Positions 7,073-15,506 of a stretch of 16,908 nucleotides of DNA are shown here, in pieces; the stretch's first letter is position 1, and each line of letters begins with the position of its first letter. The translations under genes were made by a program, and so were the position numbers. The notes below the pieces were generated by a model, which saw only the letters and a program-made list of their open reading frames with translations, did no database searches and was not told the DNA's origin. The DNA lies in the NCBI GenBank assembly GCA_013153295.1, contig JAADEV010000058.1:1-16908 (forward strand). Reading direction: 5' to 3'. The stretch comes from Aquificota bacterium. GTDB taxonomy: Bacteria > Aquificota > Aquificia > Aquificales > Hydrogenothermaceae.

Positions 7073-7082
7073 GAGGAAGAAA

Positions 7083-7478
7083 ATGGCATTACCTGACAGG
7101 GATATTAAAATCCTCGTTGTTGACGATATGGCAACTATGAGGAGGATTATTAAAGGGCTATTGGAACAGCTTGGCTACAAAAACATTGATGAAGCTGAAG
7201 ACGGAAAGGTAGCCTTACAGAAACTTAAATCCCAAAAGTATGACTTTGTAATAACAGACTGGAATATGCCAAATATGACCGGTCTGGAGTTGGTGCAAGA
7301 GATAAGGAAAGACCCTGAGCTGAAACATCTACCGGTTTTAATGGTGACAGCAGAAGCAAAGAAAGAGAATGTGCTAATGGCAATAAAAGCTGGGGTTAAC
7401 AACTACATAGTAAAACCATTTACCCCAGAGGTTTTAAAAGAAAAGATAGAAAAGATATTTGCCGCATTGAAAAAATAA
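7083..7478 (+). CDS. cheY: Chemotaxis response regulator CheY, 131 aa
   Basis: A stand-alone receiver domain of normal CheY length. Key residues are all present: acid pair D14 D15 (ILVVDDMATMRR), phospho-acceptor D59 in TDWNMPNMTG, switch residue T89 (MVTAEAKKE) and K111 in NYIVKPFTPE. The N59-type neighbouring pattern and the W at 60 are as in motor-binding CheY. Phospho-CheY binds the N-terminal peptides of FliM (and FliN) to change motor rotation, and CheZ from the first gene of this operon would remove the phosphate. AGGAGG at 7071-7076 precedes the ATG. Confidence 0.95.
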   Translation: MALPDRDIKILVVDDMATMRRIIKGLLEQLGYKNIDEAEDGKVALQKLKSQKYDFVITDWNMPNMTGLELVQEIRKDPELKHLPVLMVTAEAKKENVLMAIKAGVNNYIVKPFTPEVLKEKIEKIFAALKK

Positions 7479-7505
7479 TAAATAATACAGTATCAGGAGG
7501 TAGCC

Positions 7506-9359
7506 ATGGGGCTTTTCGGGTGTAAAGATGTATACAAAACTGTGGAGCAGATGAAAACAGAGCTTGAAAGTAAAGAAAATCTGATAAAGAGACTGGAACA
7601 GCTGATTAAGGAAAAGGACGCAGAGATAAGCAGGCTAAGGAGGGAGGTGGAAGAGAAAACTGAACAGTTAGCCCAGTTTCAGCATAAACTTGAGGAGATA
7701 CAGTCCCAAGTTTCCACAGTGGAGCAAACTGTAAAAACAAGTATACAGGATACTTGGAAGATACTTGACTTTTTACAGGAGGAAGGGGTATTTATCGCCT
7801 CCCCAGAGTTTAAGCCGGGAAATGAGGGAAATGAGCTTATATTTGTAAATAAAAGGGGTAAAGAGATACTCAGGGAGTTAGGGGAGGATATAAACAGGGT
7901 TTACGGCTTTTCAATAGACTGGGAACACCCTGAAGGAATATCTATACACAAATTCCACAAAGACCCTGAAAGGGTTAAACAGCTACTAAAGGAGCTAAAA
8001 CCGGGGGAGGTTAAAAAGAACGCAGACATAGTTGTAGGAAACCACACAATACAGTCATACAGATTTGCAATTACAGATGAGGACGGAAATATAGTTGGAT
8101 ACGCCTCCACTTGGAAGGATATTACAGCTGACAGATACATAGACAAAATAATAAAAGACGCATCACCAAAACTGTCTCTAACCATATACGAAAATTCCCT
8201 TATCGGGGCAAGTGCTTACAAGATAAGGGACGAGATGAAACTGTTTAAAAACAACCTTGAAGGTATAGTAAACTCTGTAAACAACATTAGCAACGCAATA
8301 TCTGAGCTGGCAAAATCCCTTATGGATGTCCAAAACGCCCAAGAGAACATAAACGAGCTTGTTAAAAAGGGAGCGGCATCTATAGACAAATCAGTATCAA
8401 ACATAAAACAGTCTGTAAAAGTGATAACCAGACTTACAGACTCCACAGCTGAGCTTAAGAAGAGAATATCCGGAATTGAGCATATACTTGATGTAATATT
8501 AGAGATAACAGAGCAGACAAACCTACTTGCCCTAAACGCGGCAATAGAAGCGGCAAGGGCAGGTGAAGTTGGAAGGGGTTTTGCAGTTGTTGCAGATGAA
8601 GTCAGGAAGTTGGCAGAAAAAACATCAAAAAGTGCAAATGAGATTAGAGATGTGGTAATGTCCATAATGGAAGAGATGGAGAAAACAGAGGTTGAGGTTA
8701 ACAATGTTAGGGAGATAATAAACGAAGGGGCTGACTACTCAGAGGAGATAGACGATATATTCAACAAGATACAGGAAGCAAGCCAAAGGATAACAGAGAT
8801 GATAGTAAAACAGACAACCACAACAGAAGAACAGTCAAAGATGGTAAAAACAGTATCCCAAAACGCCGCAACACTGCTAAACTCAATAGACGATATGCTT
8901 GATATTGCTGTAGAGCTTGACCAGATAGCCTCATCAACATTTAGAAACGGTGAAGAGGTATGGAAGCTGTTTACAGAGCTTAAGAAAGAGGAAGCATTTG
9001 AGCTACTAACCAGAATAATAGAACACGCAGAATTCCTTGAAAATGTTATAAAAACAATAGAAGGTAGGGCAAACTTTATCCCACCAGACCATACCCAATG
9101 TGGATTAGGAAAATGGTATTACTCTGAGGGGCTTGTTAAGGCAAAAGAGTTTGGAGGGGAAGCTGTCAAAATAATGGAAGAGCTTGAGGAGGCACACACC
9201 AAATTCCACCAAGCTGGAACAGATGCCATAAAATACCACGAAGAGGGTAAACTGCAAGAAGCTAAGAAGAAAGTTGACGAAATGGTTGAACTTTCAAGGG
9301 TAATAGCGGATAATCTGGTAAAGCTATACCAGATATTCCTCAGTGAAAAAAGGGATTAA
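7506..9359 (+). CDS. Soluble chemoreceptor (MCP) with coiled coil, PAS and C-terminal CZB zinc domain, 617 aa
   Basis: There is no signal peptide or membrane segment, so the receptor is cytoplasmic. Order: N-terminal coiled coil (residues 12-82); PAS domain (about 86-210, ending [17 protein letters not shown]); MCP signalling hairpin (about 240-480) with the conserved tip [20 protein letters not shown] (333-352); and a C-terminal chemoreceptor zinc-binding (CZB) domain (about 500-610). The 3His-1Cys zinc ligands of CZB are visible: H507, C532 in [12 protein letters not shown], and the HxxxH pair H564 and H568. Soluble CZB receptors such as TlpD of Helicobacter sense oxidants or zinc. The PAS domain could bind a cofactor, but its ligand cannot be told. 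A methylation-type motif (TTTTEEQS, 437-444) is retained. AGGAGG at 7496-7501 precedes the ATG. Confidence 0.93.
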   Translation: MGLFGCKDVYKTVEQMKTELESKENLIKRLEQLIKEKDAEISRLRREVEEKTEQLAQFQHKLEEIQSQVSTVEQTVKTSIQDTWKILDFLQEEGVFIASPEFKPGNEGNELIFVNKRGKEILRELGEDINRVYGFSIDWEHPEGISIHKFHKDPERVKQLLKELKPGEVKKNADIVVGNHTIQSYRFAITDEDGNIVGYASTWKDITADRYIDKIIKDASPKLSLTIYENSLIGASAYKIRDEMKLFKNNLEGIVNSVNNISNAISELAKSLMDVQNAQENINELVKKGAASIDKSVSNIKQSVKVITRLTDSTAELKKRISGIEHILDVILEITEQTNLLALNAAIEAARAGEVGRGFAVVADEVRKLAEKTSKSANEIRDVVMSIMEEMEKTEVEVNNVREIINEGADYSEEIDDIFNKIQEASQRITEMIVKQTTTTEEQSKMVKTVSQNAATLLNSIDDMLDIAVELDQIASSTFRNGEEVWKLFTELKKEEAFELLTRIIEHAEFLENVIKTIEGRANFIPPDHTQCGLGKWYYSEGLVKAKEFGGEAVKIMEELEEAHTKFHQAGTDAIKYHEEGKLQEAKKKVDEMVELSRVIADNLVKLYQIFLSEKRD

Positions 9360-9362
9360 GGG

Positions 9363-11147
9363 GTGAGTATAAAGAAAAAACTTATACTCTCACTTATAGT
9401 AGAAGTAGCGGTAATATTTATACTAACTGAATATGTCCATATAAAAATAAAAGACTACCTACAGATACAAGAAGCAATACAGGTGGGGAGGGAGTATATA
9501 AACTTTTTTAAAGCTGTAAAGGTAGTCCAAAAATACAACCTGTCTGTGGACAGGGAAAGGTTGGCAGAAGAGATACAAAATTCCACTGTAGAAGGGGGGG
9601 ATAACAAATACCTGTCCCAGATAAACCAATTAATAAGGTCTATAGCTGAAGAGATACCTTACTCAGATAACTACCAGATAGAGGAGGCTATCCAAAGGCT
9701 ACAGGAAAAGGTAAACACCCTATCAAAGAAAGCAAGTAAGGAGATTTCCACTGCAACAACAGTTTTAGTGTTAATTCCACTTTTCAGCCTTATAATCATA
9801 GGGTTAGGGGCTTACACTACATATAGGGCAGTTGTAATCCCAATTAGAAAGATGATTAAAGTAATGGGGCAGGTGGAAAAAGGAAACCTTACAGTAAAAC
9901 TCGCCCACAAAAAAGATGACGAACTGGGACAGCTTGGAAGGGCTTTTGACCACTTTATAGGCTGGATAAGGGAAACCCTATCAGACCTACTGGATAGAAC
10001 ATCTCAAGTGTCCACAAACTCAACAGTCCTTATTACAAACCTTACAATAACAAAAAACAAGAACCAAAAGATACAGAAACAGGCATTACACCTTGCAATG
10101 TCCTCAGAGATACTTTCCCTATCTGTTGACAATGTAAACAGACATATTAGAAAGGTTTACGACACAGTTAAAGATGTGGAAGAAAGGGCTACAGAAGGTT
10201 CAGATAAGATAATATCCTCAATAGCACAGGTTCAAGCCCTTGCCAGTGAAGTAATAGCCCTAAAGGATAATGTGGAAATACTATCAACCCAATCTGAAAA
10301 AATAAAAGAGATAGTTAGCACAATAAAGGCAATAGCCGACCAAACAAACCTCCTTGCCCTAAACGCGGCGATAGAGGCGGCAAGGGCAGGTGAAGCAGGT
10401 AAGGGTTTTATGGTTGTAGCAGATGAGGTTAGAATGCTTGCAAACAAAACAAAACTTGCCACAGAGGAGATAGCAAACACAATAGAAACAATCTCAAACT
10501 CTATGAAAGCCCTATCAAAACAGCTACAGGAAAAGTCTGCAAAAGCTGTGGAAGTTCAAGAAGCGATGAAACAGTCTGGAAAAACGATAGAGGAGATAAG
10601 GGAAAATATCCATACAATAACAGAGATAGCCAGTGAAATATCCACATTTGTTGAAGAACAGGAAGAAGCCCTAAATGTGGTAAAAGAAGAGGTGATGGAA
10701 GTAAGCAGGGAAACAGAGAGATTTAACCTTATATTCAAAGAGCTTGAAAATAGTGCCTTTAACACAGAGCAGACAATAGACAGTATAATCCAAAGAATAT
10801 CCCAGTTTAAGTTAGGTGAAAACACAGTAATAAGTAAAGGGATAATACTGTTTATGGACTGGCTTATAAAAGTTCCAGAAATGGTAGAAACAAGAAGGTT
10901 CAACTATCTGGAGCAAACCCAGTTTTACAGATGGCTTACAACAGAGTTTAAACAGTTTACAGACAAACACAACCTATACCACTTCCATCAGAAACTAATA
11001 GAAACAGCAAGGAAGATAGACAAGGTAATAAAACAGCTTGAACAAGGAAGTATAGATATAGAAACAGCCCTAAACAGTATAAAAGAGTATGTCCAACAGT
11101 TTGGGGAAATACTGCAACAGATTAAAACCAGCATAGGTGCAAGATGA
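9363..11147 (+). CDS. Membrane-bound chemoreceptor (MCP) with HAMP and degenerate CZB-like C-terminus, 594 aa
   Basis: The start is a GTG three nt after the previous stop, with AAAGGGA upstream. Residues 7-24 are a membrane anchor, 26-130 a small helical periplasmic sensor domain of no family I recognise, and 132-157 the second membrane segment. A HAMP domain follows (about 158-210), then the MCP hairpin with tip [20 protein letters not shown] (323-342). The C-terminal 110 residues (484-594) extend beyond the hairpin. They resemble the CZB domain of the neighbouring receptor: [11 protein letters not shown] (515-525) sits where that one has [13 protein letters not shown], and LYHFHQK (538-544) where it has AHTKFHQ. 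The cysteine, the first histidine and the histidine of helix one are not conserved, so zinc binding seems lost. Its stop overlaps the next start (ATGA). Confidence 0.93.
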   Translation: MSIKKKLILSLIVEVAVIFILTEYVHIKIKDYLQIQEAIQVGREYINFFKAVKVVQKYNLSVDRERLAEEIQNSTVEGGDNKYLSQINQLIRSIAEEIPYSDNYQIEEAIQRLQEKVNTLSKKASKEISTATTVLVLIPLFSLIIIGLGAYTTYRAVVIPIRKMIKVMGQVEKGNLTVKLAHKKDDELGQLGRAFDHFIGWIRETLSDLLDRTSQVSTNSTVLITNLTITKNKNQKIQKQALHLAMSSEILSLSVDNVNRHIRKVYDTVKDVEERATEGSDKIISSIAQVQALASEVIALKDNVEILSTQSEKIKEIVSTIKAIADQTNLLALNAAIEAARAGEAGKGFMVVADEVRMLANKTKLATEEIANTIETISNSMKALSKQLQEKSAKAVEVQEAMKQSGKTIEEIRENIHTITEIASEISTFVEEQEEALNVVKEEVMEVSRETERFNLIFKELENSAFNTEQTIDSIIQRISQFKLGENTVISKGIILFMDWLIKVPEMVETRRFNYLEQTQFYRWLTTEFKQFTDKHNLYHFHQKLIETARKIDKVIKQLEQGSIDIETALNSIKEYVQQFGEILQQIKTSIGAR

Positions 11148-11791
11148 CACAAACTATTCCATACGGAAGGAGATACAGCGGAGAAATAACCCTCGGAAGA
11201 TACTGTGATAAGTTAGGAATAGATATGGATTTTGACCTTGTGTTCAGCGGGTTTGTGGAAGAGGCAGGGGAAGGGAACATACAGATAACCAAAGTAAACC
11301 CTTACAAAATACATACTGTCTTTAAAGAAGGATTAGAGTTTAAACTTTTTATCCCGCAGGAAAAGGATAACTACATAGCCCATTGTAATGTCCTGAAGGT
11401 TGATAAAGATAAGATAGTAGCAACAGTTGGTAAGCCGTATATGATAAAAGATAAAAGGCGTTTCCACCGTTTCAGCTTTTGCTGTAAAGATTTAGGCAGT
11501 TTCTCACTTTACAAAAATGGTAGACTTGTCTGTGAAGATGTATGTATAAATGAAATAGGGAGGGCAGGTGTTAGAATACTAAACCCCTGTGTAGGGGCTG
11601 TAAACAAAGGGGATACTGTGCAAGTAGTTAATCAGGATATAGAGATAACCTGCAAAATACTCCACTCCCAGAACAACAGTGGCGTCCAGATACTCGGTGC
11701 AGAAATAACCGAAACAAACACAAACTTGATAAACTACATAATAAACAAGTATATTAAAGTGGCAGAAGAAATTATCTATAAATTGGGATAA
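11144..11791 (+). CDS. PilZ-domain protein, YcgR-like flagellar brake candidate, 215 aa
   Basis: Two-part layout: an N-terminal beta-rich domain (residues 20-100) like the YcgR N-domain, and a PilZ barrel (about 103-210). The c-di-GMP arginine motif RxxxR is present as RRFHR (R105, R109, in [11 protein letters not shown]). The second motif, normally D/NxSxxG, reads EIGRAG (137-142), with Glu and Gly in place of Asp and Ser, so it is degenerate. In enteric bacteria YcgR with c-di-GMP binds FliG/FliM and slows the motor. Its place directly before fliG-fliM-fliN supports a similar job here. The start overlaps the stop of the receptor gene by 4 nt. The N-terminal 15 residues are not alignable to anything I know. 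Cysteines are unusually frequent (eight in 215 residues, including C113 and C114). Confidence 0.77.
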   Translation: MTQTIPYGRRYSGEITLGRYCDKLGIDMDFDLVFSGFVEEAGEGNIQITKVNPYKIHTVFKEGLEFKLFIPQEKDNYIAHCNVLKVDKDKIVATVGKPYMIKDKRRFHRFSFCCKDLGSFSLYKNGRLVCEDVCINEIGRAGVRILNPCVGAVNKGDTVQVVNQDIEITCKILHSQNNSGVQILGAEITETNTNLINYIINKYIKVAEEIIYKLG

Positions 11792-11794
11792 AAG

Positions 11795-12841
11795 TTGCCT
11801 GAAGAGAAAAAGAACAATAAAAACCAACAGAACAAAAGCCAGTTAAAGGGAGTGGAAAAAGCGGCTATACTCCTATCAATCCTCCCAGAACATATTACAG
11901 TTAATATCTTTAAACACCTTAAAGAACACGAAATAGAAAAACTTATAAAACAGATACTTAGTATGGAGCCTCCCTCACGGGAAACTGCAAGACAAATAAT
12001 GGAGGAGGCATTTGAAACACTTAAGGAAGTAGCCCCTATTAAAATTGCCCCAGACAACCTGAAGAAAATACTTGAACAGGCTTTACCACCTGATAAGCTG
12101 GAAAAACTACTGGCTGAAACATTTACCATAGAGGAAGGGAAAGCAATTTTTAGAGAGCTTGAAAAGATGGACCCTAAATTTGTAGCCAGTATAATCCAAA
12201 ATGAGCACCCCCAAGTAATAGCCCTTATCCTTTCCCAGCTTAAACCTGTAAAAGCGGCGGAGATAATCCAGTATCTCCCAAAAAGAATGGGTGTAACAAA
12301 CCTACAGGAGGAGGTTATAAAAAGGATTGCCTCCATTGAGAAAATCTCAAGTGATATGCTTAAGATGGTAGCCTCCACCCTTGAAGAAGAGCTACTTACA
12401 GTAGGGGCAGGAAAAGAGGAAACATTAAGCGGTGTGGACATTGCCGCCGAAATTGTAAATGTGCTTCCTAAGGAGCTTGGACAGGAGATACTTGAGGATA
12501 TTAGGAAGGAGAACCCTTCCCTTGCTGACACAATAGAAGAGAAGATGTTCAAGTTTGAGGATATTGTTAAACTGGACAACAGGGCTATTATAGAAATACT
12601 TAAGGTTGTTGATAAAAACGACCTGTTAATAGCCCTGAAGGGAGCGCCGCAGGAGATTATAGATAAATTCCTGTCCAATATGTCCAAAAGGGCGGCACAG
12701 ATGTTCTTAGAGGATATGGAGATACTGGGACCTGTTAAAAAGTCAGATGTGGAAAATGCAAGGAAGAAGATAATAGCCACAATAAAGAGCCTGATAGAAA
12801 AGGGAGTTATAGAGTATGGTGCTGGGGAAGAAATGATATAA
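11795..12841 (+). CDS. fliG: Flagellar motor switch protein FliG, 348 aa
   Basis: All three FliG regions are visible: the N-domain (residues 20-100), which joins the MS ring; the middle domain with the EHPQ motif (137-140, NEHPQVIALIL), which binds FliM; and the C-terminal domain with the MFxF hinge (MFKF, 251-254). The torque helix follows, FEDIVKLDNRAIIEILKVVD (254-273), then DLLIALKGA, whose Arg and Asp residues face the stator. The start is a TTG at 11795, three nt after the previous stop, with GGGAT as a weak binding site. No ATG lies before the conserved region, and the TTG gives the usual family length plus a short Lys/Asn/Gln-rich lead. Neighbours fliM and fliN complete the rotor C-ring. 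Confidence 0.96.
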   Translation: MPEEKKNNKNQQNKSQLKGVEKAAILLSILPEHITVNIFKHLKEHEIEKLIKQILSMEPPSRETARQIMEEAFETLKEVAPIKIAPDNLKKILEQALPPDKLEKLLAETFTIEEGKAIFRELEKMDPKFVASIIQNEHPQVIALILSQLKPVKAAEIIQYLPKRMGVTNLQEEVIKRIASIEKISSDMLKMVASTLEEELLTVGAGKEETLSGVDIAAEIVNVLPKELGQEILEDIRKENPSLADTIEEKMFKFEDIVKLDNRAIIEILKVVDKNDLLIALKGAPQEIIDKFLSNMSKRAAQMFLEDMEILGPVKKSDVENARKKIIATIKSLIEKGVIEYGAGEEMI

Positions 12842-12856
12842 AGCGGGGTGTAGGCT

Positions 12857-13816
12857 ATGTCAGACGAGTTCCTCTCCCAGGAGGAGATAGATGCCCTACT
12901 GGGAGGTAGCACAACAGAAGAGGAGCAAGAGGAAGAAAAGCCGGATATACGACCATTTGATTTCTCAGAAGTAGAGCATATAAAAAAAGGTGGTCTCCCC
13001 GGCTTTGAGCTTATATTTGAAAGGTGGATAAAGGTTTTCCGTGAGGAGGCAAGGAAGATACTCCCCCGTATCAATATGATAACCAAGGAAAACATATATA
13101 TCACCCGTTTTCAAAACTTTATGCTAAAGATACCTATGCCCTCAAGCTACACAATATTTTCAATGAGACCGTTAAAGGAAAGTGCCTTACTTGTTATAGA
13201 TGCAAGGTTGGTTTTTACAGTAATAAGCGTTCTATTTGGAGGTCCAGCAAAGCCCTTTAAAGTTGAAGGTAGGGAGTTTACAAAGTTAGAGATGAGGGTG
13301 GTGGAAGATTTTATAAACGCCGCTTTAAAGACCTACGAGCAGGTTTGGGACGCCTTTTACCCTATAATGATTGAGATAAAATCAATAGAGTTAAACCCAA
13401 GCCTTGCAAGGATAGTCTCCCCAAATGAGAAGGTTATAATCGTAGAGTGTAGAATGGATATAGACGGCTACGAAGCTCCATTTTATTTTTGTTTTCCACA
13501 AAGTATGTTTTTACCTATAAAGGATATAGTTTACTCACAGGTAGCATTTACAGAAGACCCTGTATGGAGAAAAAATATAGAGGATAAAGTAAAAAAGATA
13601 AATGTAAAAGTAGGGCTTGAACTTACCAGAATGAAGTTTAAAGTTAAAGATATACTACAGTGGGAAGAGGGAACAGAGCTAAACCTGTATGTTAGCCCAG
13701 AGGACGAGCTTAAACTGTTTGTGGAAGATAAACATAAGTTTTACGCAAAACTTGGAAAACTTAACGATAAATACGCCGCAAAGATAGTAAGACCTGTTTT
13801 TGAAGAGGAGCAGTAA
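12857..13816 (+). CDS. fliM: Flagellar motor switch protein FliM, 319 aa
   Basis: The N-terminus carries the phospho-CheY-binding peptide FLSQEEIDALLGG (5-17), followed by an acidic linker (18-40). The middle domain (about 42-225) has the conserved LFGGPAKPFKVEGREFTKLE (126-145) region, and the SpoA (C-ring) domain spans about 242-315. The protein sits between FliG and FliN in the C-ring and receives the CheY signal. Length is normal. The ATG at 12857 follows AAGCGGGG with spacing of about 8 nt. The stop is 2 nt before the fliN start, so translation is probably coupled. Confidence 0.96.
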   Translation: MSDEFLSQEEIDALLGGSTTEEEQEEEKPDIRPFDFSEVEHIKKGGLPGFELIFERWIKVFREEARKILPRINMITKENIYITRFQNFMLKIPMPSSYTIFSMRPLKESALLVIDARLVFTVISVLFGGPAKPFKVEGREFTKLEMRVVEDFINAALKTYEQVWDAFYPIMIEIKSIELNPSLARIVSPNEKVIIVECRMDIDGYEAPFYFCFPQSMFLPIKDIVYSQVAFTEDPVWRKNIEDKVKKINVKVGLELTRMKFKVKDILQWEEGTELNLYVSPEDELKLFVEDKHKFYAKLGKLNDKYAAKIVRPVFEEEQ

Positions 13817-13818
13817 AG

Positions 13819-14490
13819 ATGGCAGAGGAAGAAAAGAACAACAACCAAGAAGAGCAGGAGGCTTTAGACCAAGAGAAATTAGCTGAAGAGTGGGAAAAGA
13901 TGGTTCAGTCCAGTGCAGAGGCGGATACTGAAAGGGAAGAGGAAAAAGCCCAGCAGGAAGAGGATGAACAGGTAGAACAGGACGAGCTTGCAAAACAGTG
14001 GGAGCAGATGATACAGCAACAGCAGGAAGGGGAAAGCCACCAAGAAGATGGAGGAGTAGACCAAGAGAAGTTAGCTGAAGAATGGGAAAAGATGGCACAG
14101 GCATCTGCCCAAGAGGTAGACCAGAATGTTGACCAAGAGGATTTGGCGAAACAGTGGGAGGAGGCGTTAACCCAGCAGGCAGACCAGCCTCCTATTGGTG
14201 AAATAGAGGGTATAGAGAAGGAAAAGTTAGACATACTTATGGATATACCCCTTGAGATTTCCGTTGAGATAGGTAGCACAGTAATGCCCCTTGAGGAGAT
14301 ACTTAAACTTAACCCAAACAGTATTGTTGAGCTTGACAGATATATAGACCAACCTGTTGATATAAAAGTAAACGGCAAACTGATAGCAAAAGGGGAGCTT
14401 TACACAGTGGAAAACAACTTCGGTATAAGGATAACCAGCATAATCACCGTTCAGGAAAGAATGAAGCTGTTAACAAATGGGGAAAGTTAG
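13819..14490 (+). CDS. fliN: Flagellar motor switch protein FliN with expanded repeat-bearing N-terminus, 223 aa
   Basis: The C-terminal 85 residues (136-220) are a standard SpoA domain (KLDILMDIPLEISVEIGST, VELDRYIDQPVDIKVNGK, RITSIITVQERMKLL), which dimerises and forms the base of the C-ring. The N-terminal 135 residues are acidic, Gln-rich and contain four copies of a 15-residue unit with a central LA-x-x-WE. Usual FliN proteins are about 100-140 aa with a short N-terminal segment, so this one is long by about 90 residues. The final copy, QWEEALTQQ (112-120), resembles the single N-terminal motif of E. coli FliN as I recall it (LWAEALSEQ). The ATG follows GAGGAG at 13805-13810. The last gene of the operon; its stop overlaps the tsaD stop by 4 nt, tail to tail. 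Confidence 0.94.
   Translation: MAEEEKNNNQEEQEALDQEKLAEEWEKMVQSSAEADTEREEEKAQQEEDEQVEQDELAKQWEQMIQQQQEGESHQEDGGVDQEKLAEEWEKMAQASAQEVDQNVDQEDLAKQWEEALTQQADQPPIGEIEGIEKEKLDILMDIPLEISVEIGSTVMPLEEILKLNPNSIVELDRYIDQPVDIKVNGKLIAKGELYTVENNFGIRITSIITVQERMKLLTNGES
13864..14172 (+). repeat. Four copies of a 45-bp, 15-residue motif inside fliN
   Basis: Copies at 13864-13908 (LDQEKLAEEWEKMVQ), 13972-14016 (VEQDELAKQWEQMIQ), 14056-14100 (VDQEKLAEEWEKMAQ) and 14128-14172 (VDQEDLAKQWEEALT). Copies 1 and 3 share 40 of 45 bases; copies 2 and 4 both carry LAKQWE. This A-B-A-B pattern suggests duplication of a two-unit block. Spacers of 21, 13 and 9 residues are rich in Gln, Glu and Ser. Each unit would form one short amphipathic helix. 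Confidence 0.92.
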
Positions 14491-15506
14491 CCCTTTAAAA
14501 GCTGGGCAAATCTGTCCATTCTAAGCCTTGCTTTACCCTCAAACCTGTAGTCCATCGTTTGCCCTAACTCCCTAAAACGCCTATACCCTGTGTAAGCTAC
14601 CATACCACCGTTGTCTGTGCATAGATACATAGGAGGGAAGTATACCTGTATACCCTCCCTTTCAGCTACTTCATTAAACCTTTCCCTTAACCTTGAGTTT
14701 GCAGATACACCGCCGGCTACCACAATTCTGTTAACACCTGTTTCCCTTAAAGCGTCTAAACTTTTTGATACAAGGGTATCAACAACAGCTTCCTGAAAGG
14801 ATTTGGCAATATCCTCCTTTTTATACTTACCGGTCTCAACAGCCCTTAACACCGCACTTTTTAGACCTGAAAATGAAAAGTTAAACCTGTTTTTCCCCTT
14901 TTCCCCAACAAGTGGACGGGGAAACTTTATAACCTCTTCCCCCTCCTTTGCAAGTTTGTCTATTACAGGACCCCCCGGATACCCTAAGCCTAACATTCTG
15001 GCAACTTTGTCGTAAGCCTCACCTACCGCATCATCTAAAGTTCCACCAAGGTATATATACTCCCCGAAGCCTTTTACCAGATACATCTCTGTATGACCAC
15101 CTGATACAACAAGGGACAGGAACGGGAAGGGTATTTCCTTTTCTATAAAAATTGCAAATATATGGGCTTCTATGTGGTGGACAGGGATTAACGGTTTACC
15201 TGTAGCCCAAGATAACCCCTTTGCCCCGCTAATACCTACAACAAGTGAGACTATAAGCCCCGGGGCTACAGTTATTGCTATACCGTCCACATCTTTAAGG
15301 GATATATCTGCTTCCTTTAAAGCAGTATCCAAAACAGGGAGGATATTTTTTGTATGTTCCCTTGCCGCTAAATCTGGGTAAACCCCACCCCACTGGGAGT
15401 GGAGGGAAACCTGCGAAGAAACCACATTTGAAAGTAATCCCTTTTCTGAAGAGTAAACAGCTACCCCTGTATCATCACAGGAGGTTTCTATCCCTAAGAC
15501 TATCAT
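14487..15506 (-). CDS. tsaD: tRNA N6-adenosine threonylcarbamoyltransferase TsaD, 339 aa
   Basis: A full-length Kae1/TsaD/Qri7 protein. The N-terminus IVLGIETSCDDTGVAVY (2-18) is the family signature. The metal ligands are H111 and H115 in HHIEAH and D298 in CTDNGGM. The nucleotide-binding stretches VVSGGHTEM (133-141), NFSFSGLKSAV (209-219) and VAGGVSANSRLR (263-274) are all intact. It transfers the threonylcarbamoyl group to A37 of ANN-decoding tRNAs, together with TsaB and TsaE, which are not in this window. Its ATG overlaps the ctpA stop (ATGA, 15503-15506), so the two are co-transcribed. The gene is convergent with the flagellar operon. Confidence 0.97.
   Translation of the reverse strand: MIVLGIETSCDDTGVAVYSSEKGLLSNVVSSQVSLHSQWGGVYPDLAAREHTKNILPVLDTALKEADISLKDVDGIAITVAPGLIVSLVVGISGAKGLSWATGKPLIPVHHIEAHIFAIFIEKEIPFPFLSLVVSGGHTEMYLVKGFGEYIYLGGTLDDAVGEAYDKVARMLGLGYPGGPVIDKLAKEGEEVIKFPRPLVGEKGKNRFNFSFSGLKSAVLRAVETGKYKKEDIAKSFQEAVVDTLVSKSLDALRETGVNRIVVAGGVSANSRLRERFNEVAEREGIQVYFPPMYLCTDNGGMVAYTGYRRFRELGQTMDYRFEGKARLRMDRFAQLLKG

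Noticed and set aside
11776..13104. A long open frame (442 codons) on the minus strand opposite fliG and the start of fliM
   Set aside because: The translation is Ser/Ile-rich without any domain, as expected from the reverse complement of purine-rich coding DNA; fliG and fliM on the other strand have clear motifs, and no ribosome binding site precedes the minus frame.
13679..14378. Several minus-strand frames opposite fliM and fliN rich in Ser, Cys, Leu and Pro
   Set aside because: They mirror the Glu/Gln/Trp-rich repeats of FliN on the plus strand; no motif, no ribosome binding site.
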